This document shows, in pieces, positions 44,929 to 59,532 of a stretch of 64,000 nucleotides of DNA. A program made the position numbers and the translations under genes. The stretch covers positions 351,176 through 415,175 of the forward strand of contig NZ_JAKWBF010000001.1 of assembly GCF_022513585.1 (NCBI RefSeq). The letters run 5' to 3'. Origin of the DNA: Gordonia gummivorans (lineage in GTDB: Bacteria > Actinomycetota > Actinomycetes > Mycobacteriales > Mycobacteriaceae). A model generated the notes under the pieces. That model was not told the origin of the DNA, ran no database searches, and was given only the letters and a program-made list of their open reading frames with translations. Each line of letters starts with the position of its first letter. Position 1 is the stretch's first letter.

Positions 44929-45657
44929 TCACCGCTTCCTTCCGCGACCGCGTTCGCGACCGCCACGCTCCGACCTCACACCGACCACGACCGTCGTGGG
45001 GGAGGGCAGAATGGCCTCACCGCACAGCTCCACTCGCAGGCCGCCGATCCCGGCCCGACCCACTGCTGCTCCGTCACGTTCGATCTCTTCGACGGCCGAC
45101 GCGCCTTTGATGGCGACCAGAAGACCCCCGGGCCGAATGAGGGGAGCGGACCACTTGCTCAGTCGCTCCAGGGGAGCGACCGCACGCGAGGTCGCCACAT
45201 CCATGCCACCGAGCTCTTCCCTGACGACTCGCTCCTCCGCACGACCGCGCACCACCCGCACCGGCAGGCCGAGCTCACCGACCGCCCGCTCCAGAAATGT
45301 GCTGCGCCGAAGCAGCGGTTCCAGGAGCACCACCTCGAGATCCGGTCGCGCTATCGCCAGCGGGATCCCCGGCAAGCCGGCCCCGCTCCCGACGTCGACC
45401 ACGGCCTCGCCTTCGCCGATCTGCTCCTTGATCACCGCGCAATTCAGGATGTGTCGGTCCCACAGTCGAGGTATCTCGCGCGGGCCGATGAGTCCATGAT
45501 CGATCCCGTCCGCCGCAAGGATCCGGTGGTAGGCCTGAGCCAACTCGATGCGGTCACCAAACACGTCGGCAGCTGCCGCCGGCGGGGCGCTGGACATCTC
45601 GATTGCGTCGCTCCCCGTATCGGTGTCGTTGCGATCATCGTCGCGTCGTTCTGACAC
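44929..45657 (-). CDS. rsmG: 16S rRNA (guanine527-N7)-methyltransferase RsmG/GidB
   Basis: A 242-residue SAM-dependent methyltransferase that modifies G527 of 16S rRNA (E. coli numbering). The motif DVGSGAGLPGIPLAIARPDLE (about residues 88–108, in part) is the SAM-binding loop; LWDRHILNCAVI before it and TSRAVAPLERL are signatures of the family. The C-terminus is basic. The GTG start at 45657 is supported by the end of the non-coding parS region upstream. Loss of rsmG gives low-level streptomycin resistance in other bacteria; here the gene is intact. It sits five bases before parA. Confidence 0.94.
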   Translation of the reverse strand: MSERRDDDRNDTDTGSDAIEMSSAPPAAAADVFGDRIELAQAYHRILAADGIDHGLIGPREIPRLWDRHILNCAVIKEQIGEGEAVVDVGSGAGLPGIPLAIARPDLEVVLLEPLLRRSTFLERAVGELGLPVRVVRGRAEERVVREELGGMDVATSRAVAPLERLSKWSAPLIRPGGLLVAIKGASAVEEIERDGAAVGRAGIGGLRVELCGEAILPSPTTVVVGVRSERGGRERGRGRKR

Positions 45658-45694
45658 TTGCGTCGCCCCCTTGCGTTGAAGCTCGATGGTTCAG

Positions 45695-45710
45695 TGTTTC
45701 ACGTGAAACA
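45695..45710. other. parS site 2
   Basis: Perfect TGTTTCACGTGAAACA, upstream of rsmG. Confidence 0.95.
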
Positions 45711-45782
45711 GTCGGTCGGACGGTCGGGGCGCTGACTATCCCCAGGCGACCGAGCGCCGGAACAGCCGTCCACAACCTCGCA

Positions 45783-45798
45783 TGTTTCACGTGAAACA
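45783..45798. other. parS site 3
   Basis: Perfect TGTTTCACGTGAAACA, 72 bases from site 2, in the rsmG–jag intergenic region. Confidence 0.95.
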
Positions 45799-45824
45799 AC
45801 ACCGCTGTAATTCCGATCCCAGAC

Positions 45825-45862
45825 ACAGACAAGGCCCCGAACACCGTCGGGGCCTTGTCTGT
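45825..45862 (-). terminator. terminator downstream of jag
   Basis: A perfect 16-bp stem (ACAGACAAGGCCCCGA and its complement) with loop ACACCG, 13 bases after the jag stop on the minus strand. It separates the rpmH–jag operon from rsmG–parAB. Confidence 0.85.
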
Positions 45863-45874
45863 AGATCGGGGATA

Positions 45875-46552
45875 TCAAACAGTGGGAAGAACGACGACGC
45901 GCCGCTTCGGCTCAGCGCCCTCGCTCTCGCTCACGACGCCCTCGACGTCGGCCACCGCGTCATGCACGATCTTGCGCTCGAACGGCGTCATCGGGTCAAG
46001 TGCCTCGCGGTCACCGGACGCCAGTACGCGCTCTGCAACTTCCCGGCCGAGCCGGGCGAGACGGTCGCGACGATCCGCACGCCACCGCGCGATGTCCAAC
46101 ATCAGGCGACTGCGGTCACCGGTCGCCTGCTGGACGGCGAGCCTCGTCAGCTCCTGCAGTGCGTCGAGCACCTCGCCCTTGCGGCCGACCAACTTGGCCA
46201 GATCGTCTCCACCGTCGATGCTGACGATCGCGCGATCACCGTCCACATCGAGGTCGATGTCGCCGTCGAAGTCCAGGACGTCGAGGAGTTGCTCGAGGTA
46301 GTCGCCGGCGATCTCGCCTTCTTCCACCAGACGATCCTCCTCGTCACCCTCATCCGCATCATCCGCGTCGTCGTCCGCGTCATCCGAATCATCGGTCTCG
46401 GCGACCACATCTTCGACATCCGACTCCGCAGGTGCGACGCTCTGTCCCGGCTCCTCGGTCGTCGCAGCGGCATCCACCGCAGCGGCATCCACCGCAGCCG
46501 ACTCGTTCACCTGCTCGGTCTCGCGATCGCTCTGGGTCGCAGTCTCCGTCAT
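45875..46552 (-). CDS. khpB: KH/R3H RNA-binding protein Jag (KhpB)
   Basis: A protein of about 225 residues. The N-terminal 75 residues are acidic and repetitive (Asp/Ala rich; a 15-base tandem repeat near 46473 encodes AAVDA). Then follow a KH domain (about residues 100–150: DIDLDVDGDRAIVSIDGGDD, KLVGRKGEVLDALQELTRLA) and an R3H domain (MTPFERKIVHDAVAD, VVSESEGAEPKRRVVVLP). Jag/KhpB binds RNA and influences cell-wall and division functions in Gram-positive bacteria. The start could be ATG 46552 (MTETATQSD) or ATG 46615, which overlaps the yidC stop as ATGA. I prefer 46552 by analogy with mycobacterial proteins. Confidence 0.9.
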   Translation of the reverse strand: MTETATQSDRETEQVNESAAVDAAAVDAAATTEEPGQSVAPAESDVEDVVAETDDSDDADDDADDADEGDEEDRLVEEGEIAGDYLEQLLDVLDFDGDIDLDVDGDRAIVSIDGGDDLAKLVGRKGEVLDALQELTRLAVQQATGDRSRLMLDIARWRADRRDRLARLGREVAERVLASGDREALDPMTPFERKIVHDAVADVEGVVSESEGAEPKRRVVVLPTV

Positions 46553-46611
46553 CTCACATCCACCTAACTCTGTGCTTCCACCAACAAGTCGTTGTTGCTC
46601 GAGATCGAGCG

Positions 46612-47793
46612 TCATCTTCGGCCACCGCGGCGGCCACCACGATTGGTGGCCTTCTTCCCCCCGCGATTACCTGAGTTCTGCTTCTTCGATCCAGGACTGG
46701 AACCCGAACCGGAACGCTGCCCCGGGCGCGCCGGTTTCTGTCCGGGCTTGGGTTTGGCGCCTGCCTCGGTCGGGGCAGTGGTCGCGTCGTCGCCCTTATC
46801 GGTCTCGGCTGCGGCAGCATCCGTCCCCGACGGTGTGTCGGACGCGTCGGTCTCGTCCGACGTCGACGCCTGGCCCTTCTTCATCCGAACCGGCTTCGCG
46901 CCCGGCTTGGGGGAGTTGGCCTTCAGCTTCTCCTGCTTCGCGAGCTTCGCTTCCTCTTCTTCCTTGGCGATACGTCCGAAGACGAGGTGCTGCTGCCCGT
47001 AGGTCCAGATGTTGTTGCTCATCCAGTAGAGGAGGATCGCGACGGGGAAGAACGGACCCGTGACCAGGATGCCCAGCGGGAAGATGTAGAGCGCGAGCAT
47101 GTTCATCATGCGCGTCTGCGGGTTCTCGAGCGCGGCCTCGGGCTGGCGGGCCACCGATGCGCGGGAGTTCATGTGGGTGGCGATCGACGCGATGATCATC
47201 ATCGGAATGACGACGACCGCGATGTGCGCACGAGTGAAGTCGATCGTTCCGAAGGCCGGCCATTCGGTGACCGGCTGGGTGATGAACGACGAGAGCGGCA
47301 CACCGAACAGGCGGGCGTCGAGGAAGTTCTGCACCTGCTCGACACTGAAGAAGTAGTTCGGGGTGTTGCGCGTCTCCTCGACCGACATACCGAGCTGACC
47401 CATGCCGGTCGCCGTGCGGTTGAACGACCGCAGCACGTGGAACAGACCGATGAACACGGGAATCTGCAGGAGCATCGGCAGGCAGCCGAGCAACGGGTTG
47501 AACCCGTGCTCCTTCTGCAGCTTCTGCATCTCCTCGGTCATCTTGACCCGATCCTTGGCGTACTTCTTTCGAATCGCCTGCAGCTCCGGATTGATCTCCT
47601 GCATCTTCTTCGTCGTGCGGATCTGCTTGACGAAGGGCTTGTACAGGATCGCGCGAAGGGTGAACACCAGGAAGACCACCGACAGCGCCCACGCGATGCC
47701 GTCGCCGCCGGGAGTGTTCGGGGTGATGTGGTCGAACAGCCAATGCCAGACCCACATGATCCCGGAGACGGGGTAGTAGATGAAGTTGAGCAC
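46612..47793 (-). CDS. yidC: membrane protein insertase YidC
   Basis: A 393-residue YidC/Oxa1/Alb3 insertase for inner-membrane proteins. Hydrophobic segments include [20 protein letters not shown], the loop [20 protein letters not shown], and [21 protein letters not shown], the family core. The last 110 residues are a cytoplasmic tail first rich in Asp/Thr/Ala and then very basic ([16 protein letters not shown]), as in ribosome-binding YidC forms. It lacks the large periplasmic domain of Gram-negative YidC. yidD is three bases upstream; jag follows. Confidence 0.95.
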   Translation of the reverse strand: MLNFIYYPVSGIMWVWHWLFDHITPNTPGGDGIAWALSVVFLVFTLRAILYKPFVKQIRTTKKMQEINPELQAIRKKYAKDRVKMTEEMQKLQKEHGFNPLLGCLPMLLQIPVFIGLFHVLRSFNRTATGMGQLGMSVEETRNTPNYFFSVEQVQNFLDARLFGVPLSSFITQPVTEWPAFGTIDFTRAHIAVVVIPMMIIASIATHMNSRASVARQPEAALENPQTRMMNMLALYIFPLGILVTGPFFPVAILLYWMSNNIWTYGQQHLVFGRIAKEEEEAKLAKQEKLKANSPKPGAKPVRMKKGQASTSDETDASDTPSGTDAAAAETDKGDDATTAPTEAGAKPKPGQKPARPGQRSGSGSSPGSKKQNSGNRGGKKATNRGGRRGGRR

Positions 47794-47796
47794 GGG

Positions 47797-48150
47797 TTAG
47801 TTGCCCCTCACTTCCGTCGGTGGTCTACGCCAGCGGAACCCGTGTTCGGGTACCGGGTCGTAACCAGGTTTGTGCCAAGGTCCACATTTCAGGAGTCGAA
47901 CGATCGACAACCAGCCGCCATAGAAGAAGCCGTGGGTTTCGAGGGCTTCGACCGCGTACCCCGAACAGGTCGGCTCAAACCGGCACGTCGGCAGACGCAG
48001 CGGCGAGACCCAGGTGCGGTAGAGCTCGATCAGGAAGATCAGTGCCCGGCGGGGGAGGAGCTTGGTCGTTGTCCACAGCCGCCCCGTTTTCGTGGGAGAA
48101 GCCGCCGTCGTCGGAGGAGTCTGCATGCTCTGGTCCACGGTGTCCGTCAT
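47797..48150 (-). CDS. yidD: membrane insertion efficiency factor YidD
   Basis: A 117-residue small basic protein that assists YidC. The conserved core [32 protein letters not shown] (given in part: [17 protein letters not shown]) and [16 protein letters not shown] carries the three invariant cysteines. A 25-residue hydrophilic N-terminal extension is longer than in most homologues. Its ATG overlaps the rnpA stop by four bases (48147–48150) and its stop is three bases from yidC, so translation of the operon is tightly linked. Confidence 0.93.
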   Translation of the reverse strand: MTDTVDQSMQTPPTTAASPTKTGRLWTTTKLLPRRALIFLIELYRTWVSPLRLPTCRFEPTCSGYAVEALETHGFFYGGWLSIVRLLKCGPWHKPGYDPVPEHGFRWRRPPTEVRGN

Positions 48151-48548
48151 GGTCGATCACCGAGCCGGGCAAGTCGCGGATGCGTCAACGCTCCCTGGAG
48201 TTGTTCGGCGAGTTCGACGCTGCTGCGTAGCGCGGCGCTGCGGTGAGCACGAACAACCACGAAGGTCTCCGGTGACGGACACGATTGCATGGTCTCGGCG
48301 AAGGCAGCACGCAGACGACGTGCGACGGCGTGCCGGGTCACCGCCGGGCCCACAGCTTTGCTCACGATCAGTCCCAACCAGGGTCCACCGGTCATCGCGA
48401 CGTCGGATCGGACGTTGCGAGGATCGGGCCACATGGTCGGGACGGGCGATGCGTGCACCACCAGATCGCGCGACGAAACCCGCACGCCGTTTCGCAGCGT
48501 GCGAGAAAAGTCGGATCTCCGGGAGATCCGATGGCGAGGCGCAGTCAT
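48147..48548 (-). CDS. rnpA: ribonuclease P protein component
   Basis: A 133-residue basic protein that binds the RNase P RNA to mature the 5' end of tRNAs. It starts [21 protein letters not shown] and has [22 protein letters not shown], the conserved RNR-type helix (about residues 72–92). The ATG at 48548 is 50 bases after the rpmH stop. Standard location between rpmH and yidD. Confidence 0.94.
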   Translation of the reverse strand: MTAPRHRISRRSDFSRTLRNGVRVSSRDLVVHASPVPTMWPDPRNVRSDVAMTGGPWLGLIVSKAVGPAVTRHAVARRLRAAFAETMQSCPSPETFVVVRAHRSAALRSSVELAEQLQGALTHPRLARLGDRP

Positions 48549-48598
48549 CGATCAGCGGAGACCGAGGCGGTGGCACCGACTCGGTCATCGGTCGACGA

Positions 48599-48742
48599 TC
48601 AGGCCGTGAGCTTCGCGCGGCCCTTGCTTCGACGGCCGTTGACGATCGCGCGGCCGGCGCGAGTGCGCATGCGCAGCCGGAATCCATGCACGCGCGCACG
48701 ACGACGGTTGTTCGGCTGGAAGGTCCGCTTGCCCTTGGCCAC
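48599..48742 (-). CDS. rpmH: 50S ribosomal protein L34
   Basis: A 47-residue ribosomal protein, [20 protein letters not shown]..., with the family hallmark [10 protein letters not shown] and [18 protein letters not shown]. The start is the GTG at 48742; a longer frame continues upstream to 48910 but is not conserved sequence. It heads the leftward operon facing away from dnaA. A possible stem (CGTGGGT/ACCCACG, about 48762–48793) lies in its leader. Confidence 0.95.
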   Translation of the reverse strand: MAKGKRTFQPNNRRRARVHGFRLRMRTRAGRAIVNGRRSKGRAKLTA

Positions 48743-49322
48743 GGTGACTCCTTGTGCTCCGTGCGTGGGTGCCCGCCTCGCGTGCGAACCCACGGCTTTC
48801 TGGTTGGTCGGTTGATCCGGGAGCGGTGCCGAACTCGTGTCGGTGGTATCAGTCGGTTGACCTCGACGGAACCTGGTAAAGCTCCGCGCGGTCACCGCGC
48901 AAATCCGCAACCTGGATGACCAGTCGAGAGTACTGAGAGTGGCGCCTCAAATCAAACGAGGGTCCCGACGCCGACCGGGCAATCGCAGACCCTGTGATGA
49001 AGCCGACACGAGGTCGCCCGGGCCGGAGTCACCCAGCGCCATCCGCACCCCGACGCCCAGTGTTCTCCGTTGTCGCGAAGTGTTGTCCTTCTCGTGATCG
49101 AAAGTTTCGGATTCTGTTGTGACGGCAGCCACTGCTCTGTAACCTTCACCGAAGTGGTCGCCCGCGTCGACCATGGAACTTGGCCGCGAAGCGATGCTTC
49201 CGGTATCTTCATCCCTTCTGTACACAGATGTGGATAACTGTGTGGACAACTCGGCTCTATCGCAACGCAACGCCATCCTTGCCGGAGAACGCTGGTAGTT
49301 TTCCCGGGCAGGAGGGCCCCAC
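48743..49322. other. rpmH–dnaA intergenic region with two DnaA boxes
   Basis: A 580-base gap without a convincing gene. Perfect DnaA boxes in inverted orientation lie at 49229–49237 (TGTGGATAA) and 49241–49249 (TGTGGACAA), about 75–95 bases before dnaA. They probably mediate dnaA autoregulation. It also holds the divergent rpmH and dnaA promoters, which I could not place precisely, and the hairpin near 48762–48793. Confidence 0.7.
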
Positions 49323-50954
49323 GTGACTTCAGACCGCGACACATTTGGCGAGGTGTGGCAGCAGGTCGTCGCCGAGTTGAACGACGACGATGCCGCCGCA
49401 CCCGACCACGAACCGCTCACCAGGCAGCAGAAGGCCTGGTTGTCGTTGGTCCGCCCGCTCACCCTGGCCGAAGGCTTCGCGCTGTTGACGGTGCCCACGC
49501 CACTGGTCCAAGAGCAGATCGAACGGAACCTCCGCGACACCATTCGATCCACCCTCAGCAAACACCTCGGGCAGCCGGTGGACCTCGGCGTTCGCATCGC
49601 CACGCCACGCGCGGAGGACACCCGCGCGGAGAACGGCTCCGACGTCGATGCCCGCGCAGACATCAACCGCGGTCCGGTGTCAGCTCCTTCTGCGTCAGCT
49701 CCTTCTGCGTCGGGTCCTTCTGCGTCGGGTCCTTCTGCGTCGGGCACGGCATTCGACGACGGGCTCCCCGGTGAGTCGATGGCGGGTCGTCCGCGGCCTG
49801 GTTTGGCCGACAACGCGTTCCGCTCACCTGGCGGCGAAGCCTCCGGCGACCGCCCGCGACCTGATTCCGGGGACTGGACCGCCTATTTCGCGGAACGTCC
49901 GACCACCGCACCGGCGGTGCCGAGCGCCAACCTCAACCCGAAGTACACCTTCGACACCTTCGTCATCGGCGCGTCCAACCGGTTTGCCCATGCATCGGCG
50001 GTTGCGGTGTCCGAGGCCCCGGCCCGGGCATACAACCCGCTGTTCATCTGGGGGGAATCGGGGCTCGGCAAGACTCACCTGCTGCATGCTGCCGGCCACT
50101 ACGCTCAGCGCCTCTTCCCGGGTATGCGGGTCAAGTACGTCTCCACCGAAGAGTTCACCAACGACTTCATCAACTCGCTGCGTGACGACCGTCGGGTCGC
50201 GTTCAAACGCCGCTACCGCGATGTCGATGTCCTTCTCGTCGACGACATCCAGTTCCTGATCGGCAAAGAAGGTATCCAGGAAGAGTTCTTCCACACCTTC
50301 AACACGCTGCACAACGCGAGCAAACAGATCGTCATCTCCTCCGATCGACCGCCCAAACAGCTTGCGACACTTGAAGATCGACTCCGCACGCGATTCGAGT
50401 GGGGCCTGATCACCGATGTCCAGCCACCCGATCTCGAGACCCGCATCGCGATCTTGCGCAAGAAGGCACAGATGGACAACATCGCGGTGCCCGACGACGT
50501 CCTCGAACTCATCGCCTCCAAGATCGAGCGCAACATCCGCGAACTCGAGGGTGCGCTCATCCGCGTCACCGCCTACGCGTCGCTCAACAACGCCGAGCTC
50601 GACATGTCGCTCGCCGACGTCGTCCTGCAGGCGCTGCTGCCCAACTCCGGCACCCTGGAGGTCAGCGCGGCCAGCATCCTGGTGATCACGGCCGAGTACT
50701 TCGACATCTCCGTCGACGAACTCCGCGGACCCGGCAAGACGCGTTCGTTGGCCCAAGCGCGGCAGATCTCGATGTATCTGTGCCGTGAGCTCACCGACCT
50801 GTCGCTACCCAAAATCGGCGAGACCTTCGACCGCGACCACACCACCGTCATGTACGCCGAACGCAAGATCCGCAAGGAGATGGCCGAGCGGCGCAAGGTG
50901 TACGACCACGTCCAGGAGCTCACCGCGCGCATCAAACAGCGCGCCTCCTCCTGA
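49323..50954 (+). CDS. dnaA: chromosomal replication initiator protein DnaA
   Basis: A 543-residue AAA+ initiator. Domain I spans residues 1–85, domain II is a long flexible linker (about 95–200), domain III runs about 205–420 with Walker [14 protein letters not shown] (about 243), Walker [15 protein letters not shown] (about 303), and sensor 2 [13 protein letters not shown]. Domain IV has [17 protein letters not shown], the DnaA-box-binding signature. The linker contains four tandem 15-base units (49681–49740) encoding Ser-Ala/Gly-Pro repeats. The start is GTG at 49323 after GGAGGG. It recognises the DnaA boxes on both sides of its gene. Confidence 0.97.
   Translation: MTSDRDTFGEVWQQVVAELNDDDAAAPDHEPLTRQQKAWLSLVRPLTLAEGFALLTVPTPLVQEQIERNLRDTIRSTLSKHLGQPVDLGVRIATPRAEDTRAENGSDVDARADINRGPVSAPSASAPSASGPSASGPSASGTAFDDGLPGESMAGRPRPGLADNAFRSPGGEASGDRPRPDSGDWTAYFAERPTTAPAVPSANLNPKYTFDTFVIGASNRFAHASAVAVSEAPARAYNPLFIWGESGLGKTHLLHAAGHYAQRLFPGMRVKYVSTEEFTNDFINSLRDDRRVAFKRRYRDVDVLLVDDIQFLIGKEGIQEEFFHTFNTLHNASKQIVISSDRPPKQLATLEDRLRTRFEWGLITDVQPPDLETRIAILRKKAQMDNIAVPDDVLELIASKIERNIRELEGALIRVTAYASLNNAELDMSLADVVLQALLPNSGTLEVSAASILVITAEYFDISVDELRGPGKTRSLAQARQISMYLCRELTDLSLPKIGETFDRDHTTVMYAERKIRKEMAERRKVYDHVQELTARIKQRASS
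49681..49740 (+). repeat. 15-bp tandem repeat in the dnaA linker
   Basis: Four units of CAGCTCCTTCTGCGT or CGGGTCCTTCTGCGT. The first two and last two are identical in pairs, and each encodes five residues of the domain II linker. Confidence 0.95.
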
Positions 50955-51544
50955 CGATTCGACCGCCGCGGCCACCGAGATAGCTCCGTCCAGACCCCTC
51001 GGGAATCTGTACCTGGGAGACCGGTCAGGTGCACTGTGCGTCTCGTGAGGTCAGGGCGTACAGATTCCCTATGGCGATCGTGGAACCAACCCTCAACCAT
51101 CACGACAAGGTTGAGGTTCTCGTCGTCGATGCGGCGACTCACAATCCCACTGAGTATGTTCATCACCAGCTGTGGATGAGTCTTGGGATAACCGTCGGTA
51201 ACTTGTGTACGCAAGGTGCACGGAATACGAACAACCTTGGTACTCCACATACCTCGGCGTAACCGTGCACGGATCGTCCACCGGACATCCACATCGCCAG
51301 AGGCGCTCGGACAGGGCTGATTCCCCGGTTGTGCACAGATTCCACAGCACCTATTACTGAGATGGATCCCTCTCTAGAGAACTTCTTTTGTAAGAAGGAC
51401 TGTGCACAGTGTCAGTGCCGAAACCGACAGCCTCGCTCGGCTCGCATCCACGCAAAGCGCCTCGACTTACACCCAACAGCCCACTCCGGCGCGGTGGCGT
51501 TCTACAGTGGGGATCCCCGAACGAGAGAAGGGCTGTTTCCCAGC
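50955..51544. other. oriC: oriC: dnaA–dnaN intergenic region
   Basis: A 590-base non-coding region at the place of the origin in mycobacteria. It has a cluster of DnaA-box-like 9-mers: TGTGGATGA (51171), TTGTGCACA (51329), TACTCCACA (51241), TCGTCCACC (51274), ACATCCACA (51285) and CTGTGCACA (51400), each one or two mismatches from TTRTCCACA. An A/T-rich hairpin CTTCTT-ttgt-AAGAAG lies at 51382–51397, a candidate unwinding site or dnaN promoter element. A 69-bp structured repeat occupies 51001–51069. Confidence 0.75.
51001..51069 (+). repeat. 69-bp element with 12-bp terminal inverted repeats, copy 1
   Basis: Ends are GGGAATCTGTAC and GTACAGATTCCC, perfect complements. Interior conserved blocks are CTGGGAG and GTGCACNGTGC. 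It aligns without gaps to 60488–60556 at 54 of 69 positions. It lies 47 bases after the dnaA stop. Confidence 0.85.
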
Positions 51545-52711
51545 ATGAAGTTTCGTGTCGCGCGTGACGAGTTCGCAGATTCCGTTGCCTGGGTCGCCCG
51601 TAGCCTGCCTTCTCGACCGCCGGTACCGGTGCTCGGCTGTGTGGTCCTCGACGTCGACAACGGCCTGACCGTCTCGGGATTCGACTACGAGGTCTCGGCC
51701 CAGGAGTCCATCGCCGCCGAGGTCGCCGAACCCGGCAAGGTCCTCGTCTCGGGCCGACTCCTCGCCGAGATCACCAAGGCGCTGCCCAACAAGCCGGTCG
51801 ATGTGACCCTCGACGGTTCCCGCGTGGCCATCGCGTGCGGGAGCGCCAAGTTCTCGCTGCCGACGATGCCTGTGGAGGACTACCCACAGCTGCCCGACCT
51901 GCCCGCGGTCACGGGCACCATCCCCACCCAGCTGTTCGCCGAGGCGATCTCGCAGGTCGCCGTCGCGGCCGGGCGTGATGACACGCTGCCGATGCTGACC
52001 GGTGTGCGCGTGGAGATCGAAGGCTCCGGCGTGGTGCTCGCCGCCACCGACCGATTCCGTCTGGCTGTCCGCGAATTGCAGTGGGAGCCCACGGATCCGG
52101 ACACCACCGGGGCGGTTCTGGTACCCGCCAAGACGCTTTCGGAGAGCGCCAAGACCGCCGGCGCCGAGGGCACCGGTGTGGTGTCGCTGGCATTCGGTGC
52201 GGGCTCGGCGATCGGCTCCGACGGCATCCTCGGCATCCTCGGTGAGTCCAAGCGCACCACCACCCGATTGCTCGACGCCGAGTTCCCCAAGTTCCGTCAG
52301 TTGCTGCCCGCAAGTCACACGGCGGTTGCCACCATCGACAGCGCGCCGCTCATCGAGGCGATCCGACGCGTCGCGCTGGTCGCCGAGCGTGGCGCCCAGG
52401 TGCGCCTGGAATTCGCCGAGGGATCCGTGCTCCTCACGGCCGGTGGCGACGAAGCCGGCAAGGCCGAGGAGGAGTTGGCTGTGCAGTTCAGCGGCGAACC
52501 CTTGACGATCGCCTTCAACCCGGGATACCTGCTGGACGGCTTGTCGGCCATCAACGCCGACACGGTCGATTTCGGATTCACGACGCCGAGCCGGCCCGCT
52601 GTCCTGCGTCCGGCGAGTGGTGACGAACCGGTGGCCGACGAGTCGGGTGCCTTCCCGGCGCCGGCGAGCGCGTTCACGTACCTGCTCATGCCGGTCCGCC
52701 TTCCGGGCTGA
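51545..52711 (+). CDS. dnaN: DNA polymerase III sliding clamp (beta)
   Basis: A 388-residue beta clamp of three repeated domains encircling DNA. Recognisable are [49 protein letters not shown] (in part), [29 protein letters not shown] and the C-terminal [11 protein letters not shown], the last residues being the hydrophobic pocket strand. The ATG at 51545 begins the conserved N-terminus; an in-frame upstream extension is oriC sequence. recF follows after 31 bases. Confidence 0.96.
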   Translation: MKFRVARDEFADSVAWVARSLPSRPPVPVLGCVVLDVDNGLTVSGFDYEVSAQESIAAEVAEPGKVLVSGRLLAEITKALPNKPVDVTLDGSRVAIACGSAKFSLPTMPVEDYPQLPDLPAVTGTIPTQLFAEAISQVAVAAGRDDTLPMLTGVRVEIEGSGVVLAATDRFRLAVRELQWEPTDPDTTGAVLVPAKTLSESAKTAGAEGTGVVSLAFGAGSAIGSDGILGILGESKRTTTRLLDAEFPKFRQLLPASHTAVATIDSAPLIEAIRRVALVAERGAQVRLEFAEGSVLLTAGGDEAGKAEEELAVQFSGEPLTIAFNPGYLLDGLSAINADTVDFGFTTPSRPAVLRPASGDEPVADESGAFPAPASAFTYLLMPVRLPG

Positions 52712-52742
52712 CCCGCGCGCCCGCGCCCGTCGAGAAGCTGCC

Positions 52743-53933
52743 GTGTTCGTTCGTGAGCTGCACCTTCGCGACTTCCGGTCGTGGCAGTCTGCCGACATCG
52801 AGCTGCGTGCCGAGCCGACCATTTTCACCGGGCGCAATGGTTTCGGTAAGACCAACATCCTGGAAGCGCTCTACTATCTGGCGACGCTCCGGTCCCATCG
52901 GGTGTCCAGCGATGTGCCGCTCGTCCACACTGGAAAGCAATCGGCGCTGGTCACGGCGACCGTCGAGAACAGTGGACGCGAACTCACCGCGCAACTGCGG
53001 ATCAACGCCGAAGGTGCCAACAAGGCGTCGATCAACGGTGGTCCGGCACGTCGCGCCCGCGAGGTCGTCGGGATTCTGCGCGCCGTGCTGTTCGCGCCCG
53101 AGGACCTGTCGCTGGTGCGTGGGGAACCGACCGATCGTCGACGCTTCGTCGACGAACTGGTCGCGCAGAAGGGCCCGCTCCATGTTGCGGCCCGCTCCGA
53201 CTACGACCGCGTACTGCGCCAGCGGTCCGCCCTGCTGAAGACCGCGGGGGCCGCGATGCGACGCGGGGGCAGCGACGCCGAATCGGTGCTGAGCACACTG
53301 GACGTCTGGGACGGTCAGCTCGCCGAGCACGGAGCGGTGGTCACGGCGGCACGCATCGACATCCTCGAAGCCCTGCGCCCGCATTTCATCGAGGCGTACG
53401 GGTCGATCGCCCCGCACTCGCGTCCGGCAGACCTGGCCTACCTCCCCACGGCGGGAGCAGATCTGCTGCCGCCGGCAGGTGAGTCGGCCGACGTGGAGCA
53501 CATTCGTCAGTCACTTCTTGACCGGTTGGCCGATCTGCGGTCCAAGGAGATCGATCGTGGCGTCTGCCTGGTGGGTCCGCATCGTGACGACGTCGGCGTG
53601 ATTCTTGGTGATGAGATCGCGAAAGGCTTTGCCAGCCATGGTGAATCGTGGTCGCTCGCATTGTCGCTGCGGCTCGCGTCGGTGGCCCTTGCGCGTGCCG
53701 AGGGCGTCGAGCCGGTGATCATGCTCGACGACGTCTTCGCCGAACTCGACGCGGCGCGGCGTCGTAAACTGGCGGAGTTCACCGCCGACGCCGAACAGTT
53801 GTTGGTGACCGCTGCCGTGGCGGAGGACATCCCGTCGGGCATCGGTGGCCGACGCGTCGCCATCGAAGTCGTCGCCGACGAGGAAGGCCGACGGTCGGTG
53901 CTGGCGACAGGGGAGGAGGCGACCGGTGACTGA
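52743..53933 (+). CDS. recF: recombination protein RecF
   Basis: A 396-residue SMC-like ATPase that loads RecA at gaps. Walker A is [20 protein letters not shown] (about residues 28–47), the signature motif lies at [16 protein letters not shown], and Walker B at [19 protein letters not shown] (about residues 318–336). The start is GTG at 52743 ([14 protein letters not shown]), matching the conserved RecF N-terminus; earlier in-frame starts lie inside dnaN. Its 3' end overlaps dciA by eight bases (GTGACTGA). Confidence 0.95.
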   Translation: MFVRELHLRDFRSWQSADIELRAEPTIFTGRNGFGKTNILEALYYLATLRSHRVSSDVPLVHTGKQSALVTATVENSGRELTAQLRINAEGANKASINGGPARRAREVVGILRAVLFAPEDLSLVRGEPTDRRRFVDELVAQKGPLHVAARSDYDRVLRQRSALLKTAGAAMRRGGSDAESVLSTLDVWDGQLAEHGAVVTAARIDILEALRPHFIEAYGSIAPHSRPADLAYLPTAGADLLPPAGESADVEHIRQSLLDRLADLRSKEIDRGVCLVGPHRDDVGVILGDEIAKGFASHGESWSLALSLRLASVALARAEGVEPVIMLDDVFAELDAARRRKLAEFTADAEQLLVTAAVAEDIPSGIGGRRVAIEVVADEEGRRSVLATGEEATGD

Positions 53934-54474
53934 CGAAGACGACGCCGGTACGCCCGAGAACCTGGGCGGATACGAACGCGCGCGCCGCGCCCTGGAAGAG
54001 GCCCGGGCGGCGGCGAGGGCTGCGGGAAAGTCGGTCGGACATGGCCGGGCGTCCCCGGTTCGACGTCCGACCAGCGGAAAGAGCAAGCGCCGACGCTGGT
54101 CGGGGTCGGGACCCGACGGCCGGGATCCGCAGCCGCTTGGCCGGCTCGCCGGTGGTCTCGCCCGCGAGCGTGGGTGGCAGCCCAAGATCGGTGAAGGCAC
54201 GCTCTTCGGCATGTGGGAGCAGATCGTCGGTGCCGACGTTGCGGCGCATGCACAGCCGGTTGCTCTGCGCGACAACGTCTTACACGTTCAGGCCGAGTCC
54301 ACCGCGTGGGCCACCCAGCTGCGTTACGTGCAGGCTCAGATCCTGGCGAAGATCGCCGCGGCCATCGGCGACGGGATGGTCACCTCGCTGCGGATCACCG
54401 GTCCCAAGGGGCCGTCGTGGCGAAAAGGGGAGCGGCACGTCCCCGGTCGCGGACCCCGCGACACCTACGGGTGA
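53926..54474 (+). CDS. dciA: DciA-family replicative helicase loader (DUF721)
   Basis: A 182-residue protein with a basic, disordered N-terminal 65 residues and a C-terminal DUF721 domain ([20 protein letters not shown], then [19 protein letters not shown]). DciA loads the DnaB helicase in bacteria without DnaC; it is Rv0004 in M. tuberculosis. The GTG start at 53926 overlaps the recF stop, indicating coupling. Location between recF and gyrB is diagnostic. Confidence 0.93.
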   Translation: MTDEDDAGTPENLGGYERARRALEEARAAARAAGKSVGHGRASPVRRPTSGKSKRRRWSGSGPDGRDPQPLGRLAGGLARERGWQPKIGEGTLFGMWEQIVGADVAAHAQPVALRDNVLHVQAESTAWATQLRYVQAQILAKIAAAIGDGMVTSLRITGPKGPSWRKGERHVPGRGPRDTYG

Positions 54475-56842
<2,368 letters not shown>

Positions 56843-56887
56843 CGCCTCCCCATCGCAGGCTCACATGCGAACCGCCGCACTCCGCTG

Positions 56888-56920
56888 GTTGAGGTGCGAG
56901 CGAAGCGAGCCTCGAAACCA
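56888..56920. repeat. palindromic GAGGTGCGAGCGAAGCGAGCC-type repeat
   Basis: A 33-base imperfect palindrome between gyrB and gyrA, starting GGTTGAGGTGCGAGCG and ending in CCTCGAAACC. It shares the CGAGCGAAGCGAG core, in reverse, with the repeats at 10806 and 16033. Confidence 0.8.
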
Positions 56921-56940
56921 CCCGGCAGAAAGAATGAGCA

Positions 56941-59424
<2,484 letters not shown>

Positions 59425-59532
59425 CCGACAGCGGCGGCGGTAACGCGGATGTGACCTCGACTACCGTTAGGCTGGGAACGACGTGCTGCCGACAAAACGG
59501 TGACCAGAAGACGCCGAGCGAGGGAATTGCGA

